NCBI GenBank assembly: GCA_910584645.1
Contig: CAJUAU010000011.1
Location: 30,715-94,714 of the forward strand
DNA length: 64,000 nt
Source: an uncultured Eubacterium sp.
GTDB taxonomy: Bacteria; Bacillota; Clostridia; Lachnospirales; Lachnospiraceae
Direction of reading: 5' to 3'
The position numbers and the translations under genes were made by a program. The notes under the pieces were generated by a model. It made no database searches. It was not told the DNA's origin and worked only from the letters and a program-made list of their open reading frames with translations. Every line of letters starts with the position of its first letter. Positions within the stretch are counted from its first letter, which is position 1. Positions 12,946 to 21,073 of this stretch are shown piece after piece.

Positions 12946-13321
12946 GTGGAGCTCTACGTGCCTTCTTGAGACCGTATTTCTTACGCTCTTTCATACGAGG
13001 ATCACGAGTGAGGAACCCAGCTTTCTTCAAAGTAGGTCTCAGGTCAAGATCATATTTGTTCAACGCTCTTGCGATACCGTGGCGGATCGCGCCAGCCTGG
13101 CCTGTAAAACCACCGCCCTTGACATTTACAAGTACATCGAACTTGTCTGCCATGTTGGTAGCTTCCAGTGGCTGACGAACGATGATCTTCAATGTCTCAA
13201 GACCAAAATAATCATCCATATCCTTTTTATTGATCGTAACTTTGCCGCTTCCTGGCATCAGGTAAACGCGGGCAACACTTGATTTTCTTCTTCCTGTTCC
13301 GTAATATCTTTCACTAGCCAA
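12929..13321 (-). CDS. rpsI: 30S ribosomal protein S9
   Basis: The 130-residue protein has the full S9 sequence, from YYGTGRRKSSVARVYL to the conserved basic C-terminus ending QFSKR, which reaches the ribosomal P site. It is cotranscribed with rplM (22-nt gap). Its last codons and stop are inside the right attachment site of the element, so the terminal residues are encoded by DNA that is exchanged on integration; the protein sequence is not changed. Confidence 0.97.
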   Translation of the reverse strand: MASERYYGTGRRKSSVARVYLMPGSGKVTINKKDMDDYFGLETLKIIVRQPLEATNMADKFDVLVNVKGGGFTGQAGAIRHGIARALNKYDLDLRPTLKKAGFLTRDPRMKERKKYGLKKARRAPQFSKR

Positions 13322-13343
13322 TGTTATTTCCTCCTTTCAACCA

Positions 13344-13772
13344 TTAAATATCCAGTGCTTCTGGCTTCTGTGCAGCATGCTTGTGCTCCGGTCCTGCATA
13401 GACAAACAGCTTTTTGAGCATCTGTCTTCCCAAAGGTCCCTTGGGCAGCATTCCCTTTACTGCATGAGTCATAACATACTCTGGCTTTTTAGCTAACATA
13501 TCTTTTAATGTAGTCTCTTTCATTCCGCCTACATATTCTGAATGATGATAGTAGATCTTCTGATTCAGCTTCTTTCCAGTCGTAACAACCTTTTCAGCAT
13601 TTACCACGATCACATAATCACCTGTATCAATGTGCGGTGTATAGATAGGTTTTTTCTTCCCTCTTAAAACATTTGCAATCTCAGATGCGAGACGGCCCAG
13701 GGTCTTTCCCTCAGCGTCTACGACATACCATTTTCTTTCCACATCGGATGGACTTGCCATATAACTTTTCAT
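13344..13772 (-). CDS. rplM: 50S ribosomal protein L13
   Basis: A 142-residue L13 with KWYVVDAEGKTLGRLASEIA near the start and GMLPKGPLGRQMLKKLFVYAG near the end, both typical of the family. AGGAGG lies upstream of the ATG. It heads the rplM-rpsI operon, which here has its own promoter and leader rather than depending on the ecf-truA operon upstream. Confidence 0.97.
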   Translation of the reverse strand: MKSYMASPSDVERKWYVVDAEGKTLGRLASEIANVLRGKKKPIYTPHIDTGDYVIVVNAEKVVTTGKKLNQKIYYHHSEYVGGMKETTLKDMLAKKPEYVMTHAVKGMLPKGPLGRQMLKKLFVYAGPEHKHAAQKPEALDI

Positions 13773-13988
13773 CCTGGAAACCTCCTAAAATATTCATTTA
13801 CTCTCTTTGTATCAGATAAACTGTTAAAAATGTGCTTTTTTATGAAGATCCCTCTGCAATGTCCGGAACAGATGATCCCACTGAAAAATACCCATTCACG
13901 CTGTATGCCGGGGCAGGCACCCAGAGAAGGCTTATGTATTTTTCATGCCACAGTATCATATTATATTATAATTTCAGCCCAATGTCAA
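13773..13988 (-). promoter_or_regulatory. rplM-rpsI promoter and structured leader
   Basis: A perfect consensus promoter TTGACA (13983-13988), 17 bp, TATAAT (13960-13965) overlaps the last codons of the upstream hydrolase gene. The leader is about 180 nt. It contains a perfect 10-bp stem (13882-13891 with 13936-13945) closing a 44-nt domain, then further GC-rich sequence before the ribosome binding site. This is consistent with a ribosomal-protein leader for autogenous control by L13 or S9; I cannot match it to a specific known leader. Confidence 0.6.
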
Positions 13989-14816
13989 CAGTTTTCTGGC
14001 ATTCTCTCCCAGGATCTGCGTCTTTTCCCCGGGGTTCAGGCTGCACTTCCGGATCCACTCCAGATTTTCCCTCTGGCTGCTCCAGGGCGTGTCAGATCCA
14101 AACAGAACCCGATCCACCCCGTGAAGACGCACCAGCTCTGTAAACTGGACGTCATCCAGCATCTTCCCATAGACACCGCAGTTCTCTACACTCACAGTAC
14201 CAGTAAGGGAAAATGCAGTATCCATGTATACCGGCGCGCCGCAGATATATTTCTTTACATCTCCCCACATCTGCCATCCCCCCATATGGGCAAGGATCAG
14301 ATGGCTGCATTCCACCTCTCCCAGCACATGCAGGATCCTCTTCACATCACAATGCACATGATCCGGATAAACCTCATCCATCCCCGCATGTACCAGCACC
14401 AGAAGTCCTTCCTCTGCCGCCGCATCCAGGATCCTCAGATAGCGGATATCGTCAAAATATGTCTCCTGATAATCCGGGTGAATCTTGATTCCCCTGAGAC
14501 CGCTGTTCCGGATCCCCCGCAGCACCATCTTAAGTTCTGGGGTATCCGGATGAACCGCCGCAAAAGATACCAGTCCCCGGCTTCCATATTCCTCCATCCA
14601 GCGGACCGCCTGGGCATTAAGCTTCCCTACCTGGCCGGGATTGGTAGCCACTGGAAGAAAAACCGAATGGTCCACTCCGTTTTCTTTCATCTCCGCCACA
14701 AGAGCTTCCGGGGTTCCCAGGTTCTCCACCCGGCTCCCCGCCACACGTTCCATCCGCTCTTTTACCTTTTTTGCTATCCTCTCTGGATATGCATGTGCAT
14801 GAATGTCAATGATCAT
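13974..14816 (-). CDS. Metal-dependent amidohydrolase (amidohydrolase 2 family)
   Basis: The TIM-barrel hydrolase has the metal-binding HxH at its start (DIHAHAYPE), a second set in GIKIHPDYQ and LVHAG, HMGG near residue 180, and the terminal FGSDTPW aspartate. It is about 280 residues. The substrate is unknown; relatives include decarboxylases and amidases. The start at 14816 is chosen because a GGAG lies 7 nt upstream; it overlaps the end of truA by 11 nt, showing it is the last gene of the ecf-truA operon. Confidence 0.8.
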   Translation of the reverse strand: MIIDIHAHAYPERIAKKVKERMERVAGSRVENLGTPEALVAEMKENGVDHSVFLPVATNPGQVGKLNAQAVRWMEEYGSRGLVSFAAVHPDTPELKMVLRGIRNSGLRGIKIHPDYQETYFDDIRYLRILDAAAEEGLLVLVHAGMDEVYPDHVHCDVKRILHVLGEVECSHLILAHMGGWQMWGDVKKYICGAPVYMDTAFSLTGTVSVENCGVYGKMLDDVQFTELVRLHGVDRVLFGSDTPWSSQRENLEWIRKCSLNPGEKTQILGENARKLLTLG

Positions 14817-15570
14817 CCCCATACTCCTGCCTGTTCTCCTCATATTCAATCTGCAGCAGCCTCAATCCCCGCGCCGGCGCCGTGGGGCCTGCCATGTTCC
14901 GGTCTGCATAGTGGAGTGCCTGGCATACCGTCTCCGGCTCCCGCCGTCCCATTCCGATCTCGATCAGTGTTCCCGCAATGATGCGCACCATATTGTACAA
15001 AAAACCGTTTCCGGTAATCTGGATGCGGATATCTTCGCCCTCCTGAAAGATCTGCAGATCATAGATGCTTCTCACCGTACTCCTGACCTGGCTGCCCGCA
15101 GAACAAAATGCACCGAAATCATGCTCGCCGAGAAAATATTGTGCTGTCTCTTTCATCCTTTCCACATCTAGGGGAATATATACAAAATAAGAATACAGCC
15201 TTTTGACGGGCTGCTGTATTTCTGCGTTGGTGATCCAGTATTCATAGGTTTTCCTGCTGACGCAGTACCGTGGATGAAAAGACCGGGACACCTCTTCTGA
15301 GCGCATTACCCGTATATCCTCAGGAAGACGCTGGTTGACCGCCAAGGCGATCTTTTCTGCAGGAATTCTGGTATTTGTATCGAAGACTGCCACATTTCCC
15401 AGGGCATGTACCCCCGCATCTGTCCTGCTGGCTCCTGTCAGTTCGATCTCCTCTCCCAGCAGTTCCCGAAGCGCCCCCGCCAGCACCTCTTCCACAGACA
15501 GTGCGTTGTTCTGAATCTGCCACCCGTGATAATTCGTTCCATCATAGGCCACGGTCAATTTTACTCTCAT
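14806..15570 (-). CDS. truA: tRNA pseudouridine(38-40) synthase TruA
   Basis: The sequence begins MRVKLTVAYDGTNYHGWQIQ and has the catalytic aspartate in ASRTDAGVHALGNV (near residue 53), followed by the usual NGFLYNMVRIIAGTLIEIG. Length (254 residues) matches TruA. The start at 15570 follows GGAGGAAGG; the longer frame to 15600 overlaps ecfT and lacks a site. It follows ecfT by 16 nt, the standard Firmicute order. Confidence 0.95.
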   Translation of the reverse strand: MRVKLTVAYDGTNYHGWQIQNNALSVEEVLAGALRELLGEEIELTGASRTDAGVHALGNVAVFDTNTRIPAEKIALAVNQRLPEDIRVMRSEEVSRSFHPRYCVSRKTYEYWITNAEIQQPVKRLYSYFVYIPLDVERMKETAQYFLGEHDFGAFCSAGSQVRSTVRSIYDLQIFQEGEDIRIQITGNGFLYNMVRIIAGTLIEIGMGRREPETVCQALHYADRNMAGPTAPARGLRLLQIEYEENRQEYGDDH

Positions 15571-15586
15571 ACCTTCCTCCGTTCGA

Positions 15587-16393
15587 TCAAAATGGCACAA
15601 AATGATCTACTGTAAGCAGGACTGCCACATACAGGACACAGAGCACATAGGCCACAACATCCCTGCGCTGGCAGGCCAGCGGCTTCATTTTGGTCCTTCC
15701 CTCCCCGCCCCGGTAGCATCTTGCCTCCATGGCCAGCGCCAGATCATAGGCGCGCCTTGTAGAGGAAACCAGCAGGGGCACAAGGATCGACACCATGGCC
15801 CGGAGTCTCTGAAATAAAGACCCCTCTTCAAAATCTGCCCCCCTGGCACTCTGTGCCCGGATGATGCGGTTTGCCTCTTCCAAAAGGATGGGTATGAAGC
15901 GCAGGGCAAGAGACATCATCATTGCCAGATCATGGACCGGCACCCCAAGTTTCCCCAATGGCTTTAAAAGGCTCTCGATGCCATCCGTCAGCTTATTTGG
16001 CGTCGTGGTGTAGGTCAGCAGAGAAGAGCCAATGACCAGATATATAAGCCGGAGCACCATAAAGACACCCTTCCGCAGCCCCTGCCATGAGATCATTAAA
16101 AATTTCCATTCAAATAAAACATCTCCAGGGGTAAAAAAAACATTAAAAAATGCAGTAAAACAGATGAGGAACAAAACTGGTTTGAGCCCCTTCATCATAA
16201 ATGAGAAAGGCACCCTGCTCGTGACCACTGCTGCCACGATAAACACCGTGGCCACAAGATAGCCGGCAAAACCGCGAAACAAAAATAAGGAAATGAGATA
16301 AACAAAAACAGCCACGATCTTTACCCGTGGGTCCAGCGTATGTATTTTTGACTCTACCGGATAATATTGTCCGATGGTAATATCTCTCAGCAT
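15587..16393 (-). CDS. ecfT: ECF transporter transmembrane component EcfT
   Basis: A 268-residue membrane protein with about five to six hydrophobic segments. It carries the two EcfT coupling motifs in the C-terminal half (IIRAQSARGADFE, with the conserved A-R-G, and LALAMEARCYRGG, the second). It joins the EcfA1-EcfA2 ATPases to exchangeable vitamin-binding S components encoded elsewhere. It lies 9 nt after ecfA2. Confidence 0.93.
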   Translation of the reverse strand: MLRDITIGQYYPVESKIHTLDPRVKIVAVFVYLISLFLFRGFAGYLVATVFIVAAVVTSRVPFSFMMKGLKPVLFLICFTAFFNVFFTPGDVLFEWKFLMISWQGLRKGVFMVLRLIYLVIGSSLLTYTTTPNKLTDGIESLLKPLGKLGVPVHDLAMMMSLALRFIPILLEEANRIIRAQSARGADFEEGSLFQRLRAMVSILVPLLVSSTRRAYDLALAMEARCYRGGEGRTKMKPLACQRRDVVAYVLCVLYVAVLLTVDHFVPF

Positions 16394-16402
16394 AATCCCA
16401 GA

Positions 16403-17266
16403 CTAATTCCTTTCTTTTCTACTTCTGTAGGCTTTACATATGGCATCCACAGCCTGGCTCACATTGATGGCGTTGTGAGGAAGTTTTATTCCCTTTGCTG
16501 CCAGCCCCTCCATCACATAGGTCACCTGGGGCGCCCGCAATCCGATGCGCTCCAGCTCTTTATAATGAGAAAAGACTTCTTCCGGAGTTCCGTCATAAGC
16601 CACCGTCCCTCCATTCATCACCACCAGCCGCTTTGCATATTTTCCCATGTCCTCCATGCTGTGGGACACGACGATCACCGTGATCTTCCGCTCTTCGTGC
16701 AGTCTTCGGATCAGTTCCAGAATCTCATCTCTCCCTTTCGGATCCAGCCCCGCTGTGGGCTCGTCCAGGATCAATACCTCCGGCTGCATGGCAAGGACAC
16801 CGGCGATGGCCACTCTCCGTTTCTGTCCGCCAGAAAGCTCCAGGGGCGATACATCCAGAAGTTCATCGGGTATTCCCACCTGTTTTAGTGCTTCAAAGGC
16901 ATTCATATCCACTTCCAATGGCTCCATCCCGATGTTTTTCGGTCCGAAACGGACATCTTCAATGACGGAACTCTCAAACAGCTGCTGCTCCGGATATTGA
17001 AATACAATAGAAACCTTAGATCGCAGCTTCTTTTTTGAAAAATCCTTGTCGTTGATATCCTCTCCATTATAGTACACCCCGCCGGAGACAGGTTTCAGGA
17101 GACCATTCAGGTGCTGGATAAGCGTAGATTTGCCGGATCCTGTATGCCCAATGAGTCCGATAAATTCTCCATCCCCGATCTTTAGAGTGACATTGTATAA
17201 GGCCACCTTTTCAAATGCAGTTCCTCTTCCATAGATGTATTCTACCTCATTAAGTAAAATAGACAT
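16403..17266 (-). CDS. ecfA2: ECF transporter ATPase EcfA2
   Basis: An ABC ATPase of 287 residues with Walker A GHTGSGKSTLIQHLNG, Q-loop VFQYPEQQLFE, signature ELSGGQKRRVAIAG, Walker B LILDEPTAGLDP and H-loop VVSHSM. The C-terminal extension is typical of EcfA subunits. The start at 17266 has GAGG upstream and lies 7 nt after the ecfA1 stop; the longer frame to 17320 would overlap ecfA1. It pairs with EcfA1 to power vitamin uptake. Confidence 0.94.
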   Translation of the reverse strand: MSILLNEVEYIYGRGTAFEKVALYNVTLKIGDGEFIGLIGHTGSGKSTLIQHLNGLLKPVSGGVYYNGEDINDKDFSKKKLRSKVSIVFQYPEQQLFESSVIEDVRFGPKNIGMEPLEVDMNAFEALKQVGIPDELLDVSPLELSGGQKRRVAIAGVLAMQPEVLILDEPTAGLDPKGRDEILELIRRLHEERKITVIVVSHSMEDMGKYAKRLVVMNGGTVAYDGTPEEVFSHYKELERIGLRAPQVTYVMEGLAAKGIKLPHNAINVSQAVDAICKAYRSRKERN

Positions 17267-17273
17267 AATTTCC

Positions 17274-18137
17274 TCATTTCCAATCCGCGCCCAGGATACA
17301 CCGCGCTGCCGCTTCCACAAATTCTTCTACGTTGATCACATCCGCTGGTATATCCATCCCCCGCTTCCTCAGTTCCGCCGCCAGTTCTGTCACCTGGGGC
17401 ACATCCAGATGCCATTTCTTCAGCTGGTCTGCCCGGGCAAATACCTCCCTGGGAGTTCCCTCCATCACCAGCTTCCCCTCATTCATTACGAGAATGCGGT
17501 CCGCCTGGGCTGCTTCATCCATATAGTGGGTGATCCACAGGATCGTGATCCCTTCTTTCTCGTTTAATTCCCGGACTGCCTCCAATACCTCCCTGCGTCC
17601 CACCGGATCTAACATTGCCGTAGACTCGTCGAATACGATACACTTTGGCTTCATGGCAAGCACACCGGCAATGGCTACCTTCTGTTTTTGTCCGCCAGAC
17701 AGATTATTGGGAGATTCCTTCCGGCTTTTTAACATTCCCACTTTTTTAAGAGAACCTTCTACCCGCTCCCAGATCTCCTCTGTGGGTACTCCAAGATTCT
17801 CCGGTCCAAAACCAACATCTTCTTCTACCACATTGTGCACGATCTGATTGTCCGGATTCTGAAATACCATCCCCGCCCGCTGTCGGATCTCCCACAGCAT
17901 GTTCTTCTCGGAGGTGTCAATGCCGTCTACATAAACTACTCCCTCCCCGGGAAGCAGAATGGCATTGATATGCTTTGCCAGTGTGGATTTACCAGAACCA
18001 TTATGTCCCAGCACCGCCACAAAATCTCCCTTATTCACCTGGAATGACAGATGATCCACCGCCATCTCCACGCCGATGACTTCGTCTTTTTCATCCCTGC
18101 GTATATATTCAAATACAAGATCCTTCACTTTTATCAA
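17274..18137 (-). CDS. ecfA1: ECF transporter ATPase EcfA1
   Basis: An ABC ATPase of 287 residues: Walker A GHNGSGKSTLAKHINA, Q-loop MVFQNPDNQIV, signature NLSGGQKQKVAIAG, Walker B CIVFDESTAMLDP with Ser in place of the usual Pro, as is usual for EcfA1, and H-loop WITHYM. It is the first gene of the ecfA1-ecfA2-ecfT-truA-hydrolase operon and has its own promoter, so the operon is detached from the ribosomal alpha operon that precedes it in many Firmicutes. Confidence 0.94.
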   Translation of the reverse strand: MIKVKDLVFEYIRRDEKDEVIGVEMAVDHLSFQVNKGDFVAVLGHNGSGKSTLAKHINAILLPGEGVVYVDGIDTSEKNMLWEIRQRAGMVFQNPDNQIVHNVVEEDVGFGPENLGVPTEEIWERVEGSLKKVGMLKSRKESPNNLSGGQKQKVAIAGVLAMKPKCIVFDESTAMLDPVGRREVLEAVRELNEKEGITILWITHYMDEAAQADRILVMNEGKLVMEGTPREVFARADQLKKWHLDVPQVTELAAELRKRGMDIPADVINVEEFVEAAARCILGADWK

Positions 18138-18203
18138 AACGGCACCATCCTATCTGTTTGCCTATATATTTTACTGTGTTCTGTTTATCGAACAGATATG
18201 GTT

Positions 18204-18232
18204 ATTATATCATTTATCGGGACAGGATACAA
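18204..18232 (-). promoter_or_regulatory. Promoter of the ecf-truA operon
   Basis: On the minus strand TTGTAT (18227-18232), 17 bp, TATAAT (18204-18209). A small hairpin (CTGTT...AACAG) lies in the leader at about 18180-18195. Confidence 0.6.
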
Positions 18233-18248
18233 GGACACCTGAGTGGCT

Positions 18249-18974
18249 TTAAAGCGGAAACATGACTTCCGTGGCAAAAACCCCTGGTTCATTTTTACGA
18301 TTAAGATAACCATCATATTTATGGACAATGTTATCAATCCTTCGCAGGCCATGGCCATGATTTCCTCTCTTTCCGCTGATGAATTCTCTGTTTTTCCTGC
18401 GCACCGATTCTTTTGTAGTATTGGATACAGAGATATAGAGCTGCTGCTTAAAAATGCCGATATAGATCCTTATAAACTTGTCTTCCCGGTCTCCCACTTT
18501 TTCACAGGATTCCATGGCATTATCTATAAGATTTCCGATGACTACACAGAGATCAATCTCCTTTACCTGCAGCTGTCCGGGTACAGTTGCTTTACAGTTA
18601 ACTTTGATGTCTTTTTTCACCGCCAGGGACACCTTACTGCTGAGAATCGCATCCACACCATAATTTCCCGTTTTTATAGAAATGTCTACCGCATCCAGAT
18701 CCTCTTCCAGCTGGTTCAGATAGTCCGTCAGATCCTCGATCTGCCCCAGGGCAAGATGAGCTTTTATCTTCTGCATATGGTTGTGATAGTCATGACGCCA
18801 GCCTCTCATTGTCCTGTAAATGTTCTCTACCTCTTCCCGCTGCATCGCGAGAATCCGGTCCTGATATTTTCCCAGCTGCTCTTCCTCCCGTTTCTTCACA
18901 ACAACAGATGTAATCCATGCAGAGAGAAACACTGCTGCTGCCACTGCTAATACCAGAACTCCCCAATGGATCAT
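18249..18974 (-). CDS. GHKL sensor histidine kinase (LytS/AgrC-like, single span)
   Basis: The 241-residue kinase has one N-terminal membrane helix, a phosphoacceptor region RGWRHDYHNHMQKI (histidine near residue 60), an N box VVIGNLIDNAMESC and a G box GNHGHGLRRID. There is no separate sensor domain, so it must sense through the single span or a partner. Its ATG lies directly after the response-regulator stop, indicating coupling. It resembles GHKL kinases paired with LytTR regulators that control peptides or surface functions. Confidence 0.9.
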   Translation of the reverse strand: MIHWGVLVLAVAAAVFLSAWITSVVVKKREEEQLGKYQDRILAMQREEVENIYRTMRGWRHDYHNHMQKIKAHLALGQIEDLTDYLNQLEEDLDAVDISIKTGNYGVDAILSSKVSLAVKKDIKVNCKATVPGQLQVKEIDLCVVIGNLIDNAMESCEKVGDREDKFIRIYIGIFKQQLYISVSNTTKESVRRKNREFISGKRGNHGHGLRRIDNIVHKYDGYLNRKNEPGVFATEVMFPL

Positions 18975-19706
18975 TTACTCTTTCTCCTCCCCTCCAAAAT
19001 ATTGGATAAATGCTTCATTTACACTTTTGTAACGGCTCCTGCTGATAGGAATCTGCTCACCATTGTCCAGTTCACACTGTGTTCTTCCCACTTTTGAAAT
19101 CTTTCTGATATTTACAAGTATCCCCCGGCTGCAGAGGACAAATCCCTTCTCCTCAAATTCCCGCTGGATCTTCCCAAACCCGGCTTTCCACATCAAAGGC
19201 TCGGTTCCATGCAGGATCTCCACATAATGCCCCTGTGCCATAACATGCCATATCTCATCATAGGGGATTCTCAACAATTCTCCTGCCTGTTTTAATATAA
19301 AATATTCTTTCTTCTTTGGAACTTTCTGATTCAACATCTCTTCCAGCACAGAAAACAGCTCTTCTTCCTTCACCGGTTTCAGAAGATAGCGAAATGCCCC
19401 TACTTCATATCCCTCCAGCGCATACTCCTTACATCCGGTAAGAAATATGATAACGGATTCCTGATCCCCTTCCCGGATCTTTCTGGCAAGCTCCATGCCA
19501 CTCATCTCTCCCATCTGGATATCCAGCAGATAAAGTTTATACGGCAGATCCGCATCAAAAGAATATAACAGCTGCTCCGCACTGATATAGCAGTCCACCA
19601 GGCTGGTCTGTCCCTTTTCCCCCGCCCAGCGTTCTACAAGCGTCTCCATATAATCCAGCTGCGTCTGATCATCCTCACAGATGGCAATTCTCAGATTATC
19701 ATTCAT
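18975..19706 (-). CDS. LytTR-family response regulator
   Basis: Residues 1-120 form a receiver domain (CEDDQTQLDYME, phosphoacceptor Asp in LYLLDIQMGEMSG, and LLKPVKEEEL). The C-terminal half is a LytTR DNA-binding domain (VSRGILVNIRKISKV-like segment, here CSRGILVNIRKISKV, then ISRSRYKSVNEAFI). The start at 19706 follows AAGGA; the longer frame to 19793 runs into the lysC terminator. It forms a two-component system with the kinase downstream. Targets are not in the window. Confidence 0.92.
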   Translation of the reverse strand: MNDNLRIAICEDDQTQLDYMETLVERWAGEKGQTSLVDCYISAEQLLYSFDADLPYKLYLLDIQMGEMSGMELARKIREGDQESVIIFLTGCKEYALEGYEVGAFRYLLKPVKEEELFSVLEEMLNQKVPKKKEYFILKQAGELLRIPYDEIWHVMAQGHYVEILHGTEPLMWKAGFGKIQREFEEKGFVLCSRGILVNIRKISKVGRTQCELDNGEQIPISRSRYKSVNEAFIQYFGGEEKE

Positions 19707-19754
19707 AAATCTATCCTTTTTAAACAGCTCAAAGATATCGAGTTGGTCTGGTAC

Positions 19755-19785
19755 TAAAAAGCACCAAATAAATTGGCGCTTTTTA
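19755..19785. terminator. Terminator downstream of lysC
   Basis: AAAAAGC(A)CCAA and TTGG(C)GCTTTTT form a strong stem with A and T runs on both sides, so it can work in both directions. It ends the hom-lysC operon and isolates it from the response regulator. Confidence 0.75.
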
Positions 19786-19850
19786 ATAAACATATATCAA
19801 TGATGCCGGGGGCAAAAGGTATATGTCCCCACAGCAAATGTACGGATTTC

Positions 19851-21056
19851 TTAGAAATCAAACTCTTTGTGTACCGCATTCATCGCTTTATTGGTATCTT
19901 CTTCGTCGATCAATACTGTGACGCGGATCTCCGATGTTGAGATCTGCTGAATGTTGACATTGGCATCATAGAGCGCCTCAAACATCTGGGCAGCAACACC
20001 GGGGTTGGTCTGCATTCCCGCACCTACAATGGATACTTTAGATACATTTTTGTTTACCTTCACATCCTGGCACTTGAGACTGCCGCTGCGGTGTCTCTCA
20101 ACGGTCTCCACCGCCACATCTGCCATGTCCTCCGTCACGGTAAAACTGATGTCTTTTGTATTATCGCGCCCGATAGACTGCAGGATCATATCTACATTTA
20201 CATTGTGGTTGGCAAGGTGGCGGAACAGCTTAAATGCCACTCCTGGCTGGTCCTCCAGACCAACAACTGCTATTCTGGCTACATTTTTATCACTTGCCAC
20301 ACCGCTGATAAGCATTTTCTCCATTTTTACTTCCTCCTTCACTATAGTACCTTCTGTTGTATTCAGACTTGAACGAACTACCAGCTGTACACCATACTTT
20401 TTCGCCATTTCCACAGAACGGTTGTGAAGAACCCCTGCCCCAAAGCTGGCGAGCTCAAGCATTTCATCATAGGTGATCTGGTCAAGTTTCTTAGCTCCCT
20501 CTACAATGCGCGGATCTGCGGTGTAGACGCCATCCACATCCGTATAGATCTCACAGGCATCCGCATGCAGCGTCGCCGCCAGAGCCACTGCTGTCGTATC
20601 AGAACCGCCGCGTCCCAGTGTCGTATAGTCGTCATATTTGCTGATACCCTGAAATCCTGTCACAATTACGATCTTCCTCTGTTCCAGTTCATGACGGATA
20701 CGCTCCTTATCGATCTTGATCAGCTTCGCATTTCCCGCTACAGATGTGGTGTGCATCGCCACCTGGAAAGCATTCAGGGAGATGGACGGCACACCCAGGG
20801 AGTGCATTGCCATCGCCATAAGCGCCACCGAGGTCTGTTCACCCGTGGTCAGCAGCATATCCAGCTCACGCTTCGGCGCGTTGGGATTGATATCATTTGC
20901 CATATCCAGCAGCACATCCGTCTGCTTTCCCATAGCAGAAAGGACTACAACTACGTCATGCCCTTTTTTATAATCCTCAATACAACGGTTCGCCACATTG
21001 AAAATCCTCTCTTTGTCAGCTACCGAAGTACCACCAAATTTCTTTACGATCAACAT
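19851..21056 (-). CDS. lysC: Aspartate kinase
   Basis: The 401-residue enzyme starts MLIVKKFGGTSVADKERIF, has the kinase core with TTLGRGGSDTTAVALAA and YTDVDGVYTADPR, and two C-terminal ACT domains (VARIAVVGLEDQPGV and KVSIVGAGMQTNPGVA), so it is feedback-regulated, probably by lysine and/or threonine. The start at 21056 follows GGAGG; a frame to 21077 overlaps the upstream gene. It is the last gene of hom-mutase family gene-lysC, catalysing the first step of the aspartate pathway. Confidence 0.95.
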   Translation of the reverse strand: MLIVKKFGGTSVADKERIFNVANRCIEDYKKGHDVVVVLSAMGKQTDVLLDMANDINPNAPKRELDMLLTTGEQTSVALMAMAMHSLGVPSISLNAFQVAMHTTSVAGNAKLIKIDKERIRHELEQRKIVIVTGFQGISKYDDYTTLGRGGSDTTAVALAATLHADACEIYTDVDGVYTADPRIVEGAKKLDQITYDEMLELASFGAGVLHNRSVEMAKKYGVQLVVRSSLNTTEGTIVKEEVKMEKMLISGVASDKNVARIAVVGLEDQPGVAFKLFRHLANHNVNVDMILQSIGRDNTKDISFTVTEDMADVAVETVERHRSGSLKCQDVKVNKNVSKVSIVGAGMQTNPGVAAQMFEALYDANVNIQQISTSEIRVTVLIDEEDTNKAMNAVHKEFDF

Positions 21057-21073
21057 GTTCTTTTCTCCTCCTG

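Noticed and set aside
13830..14981. Long plus-strand frame (383 codons) opposite the hydrolase gene
   Set aside because: It lies antisense to a clear amidohydrolase and the rplM leader, is Pro/His/Ser-rich, has no family features and no ribosome binding site.
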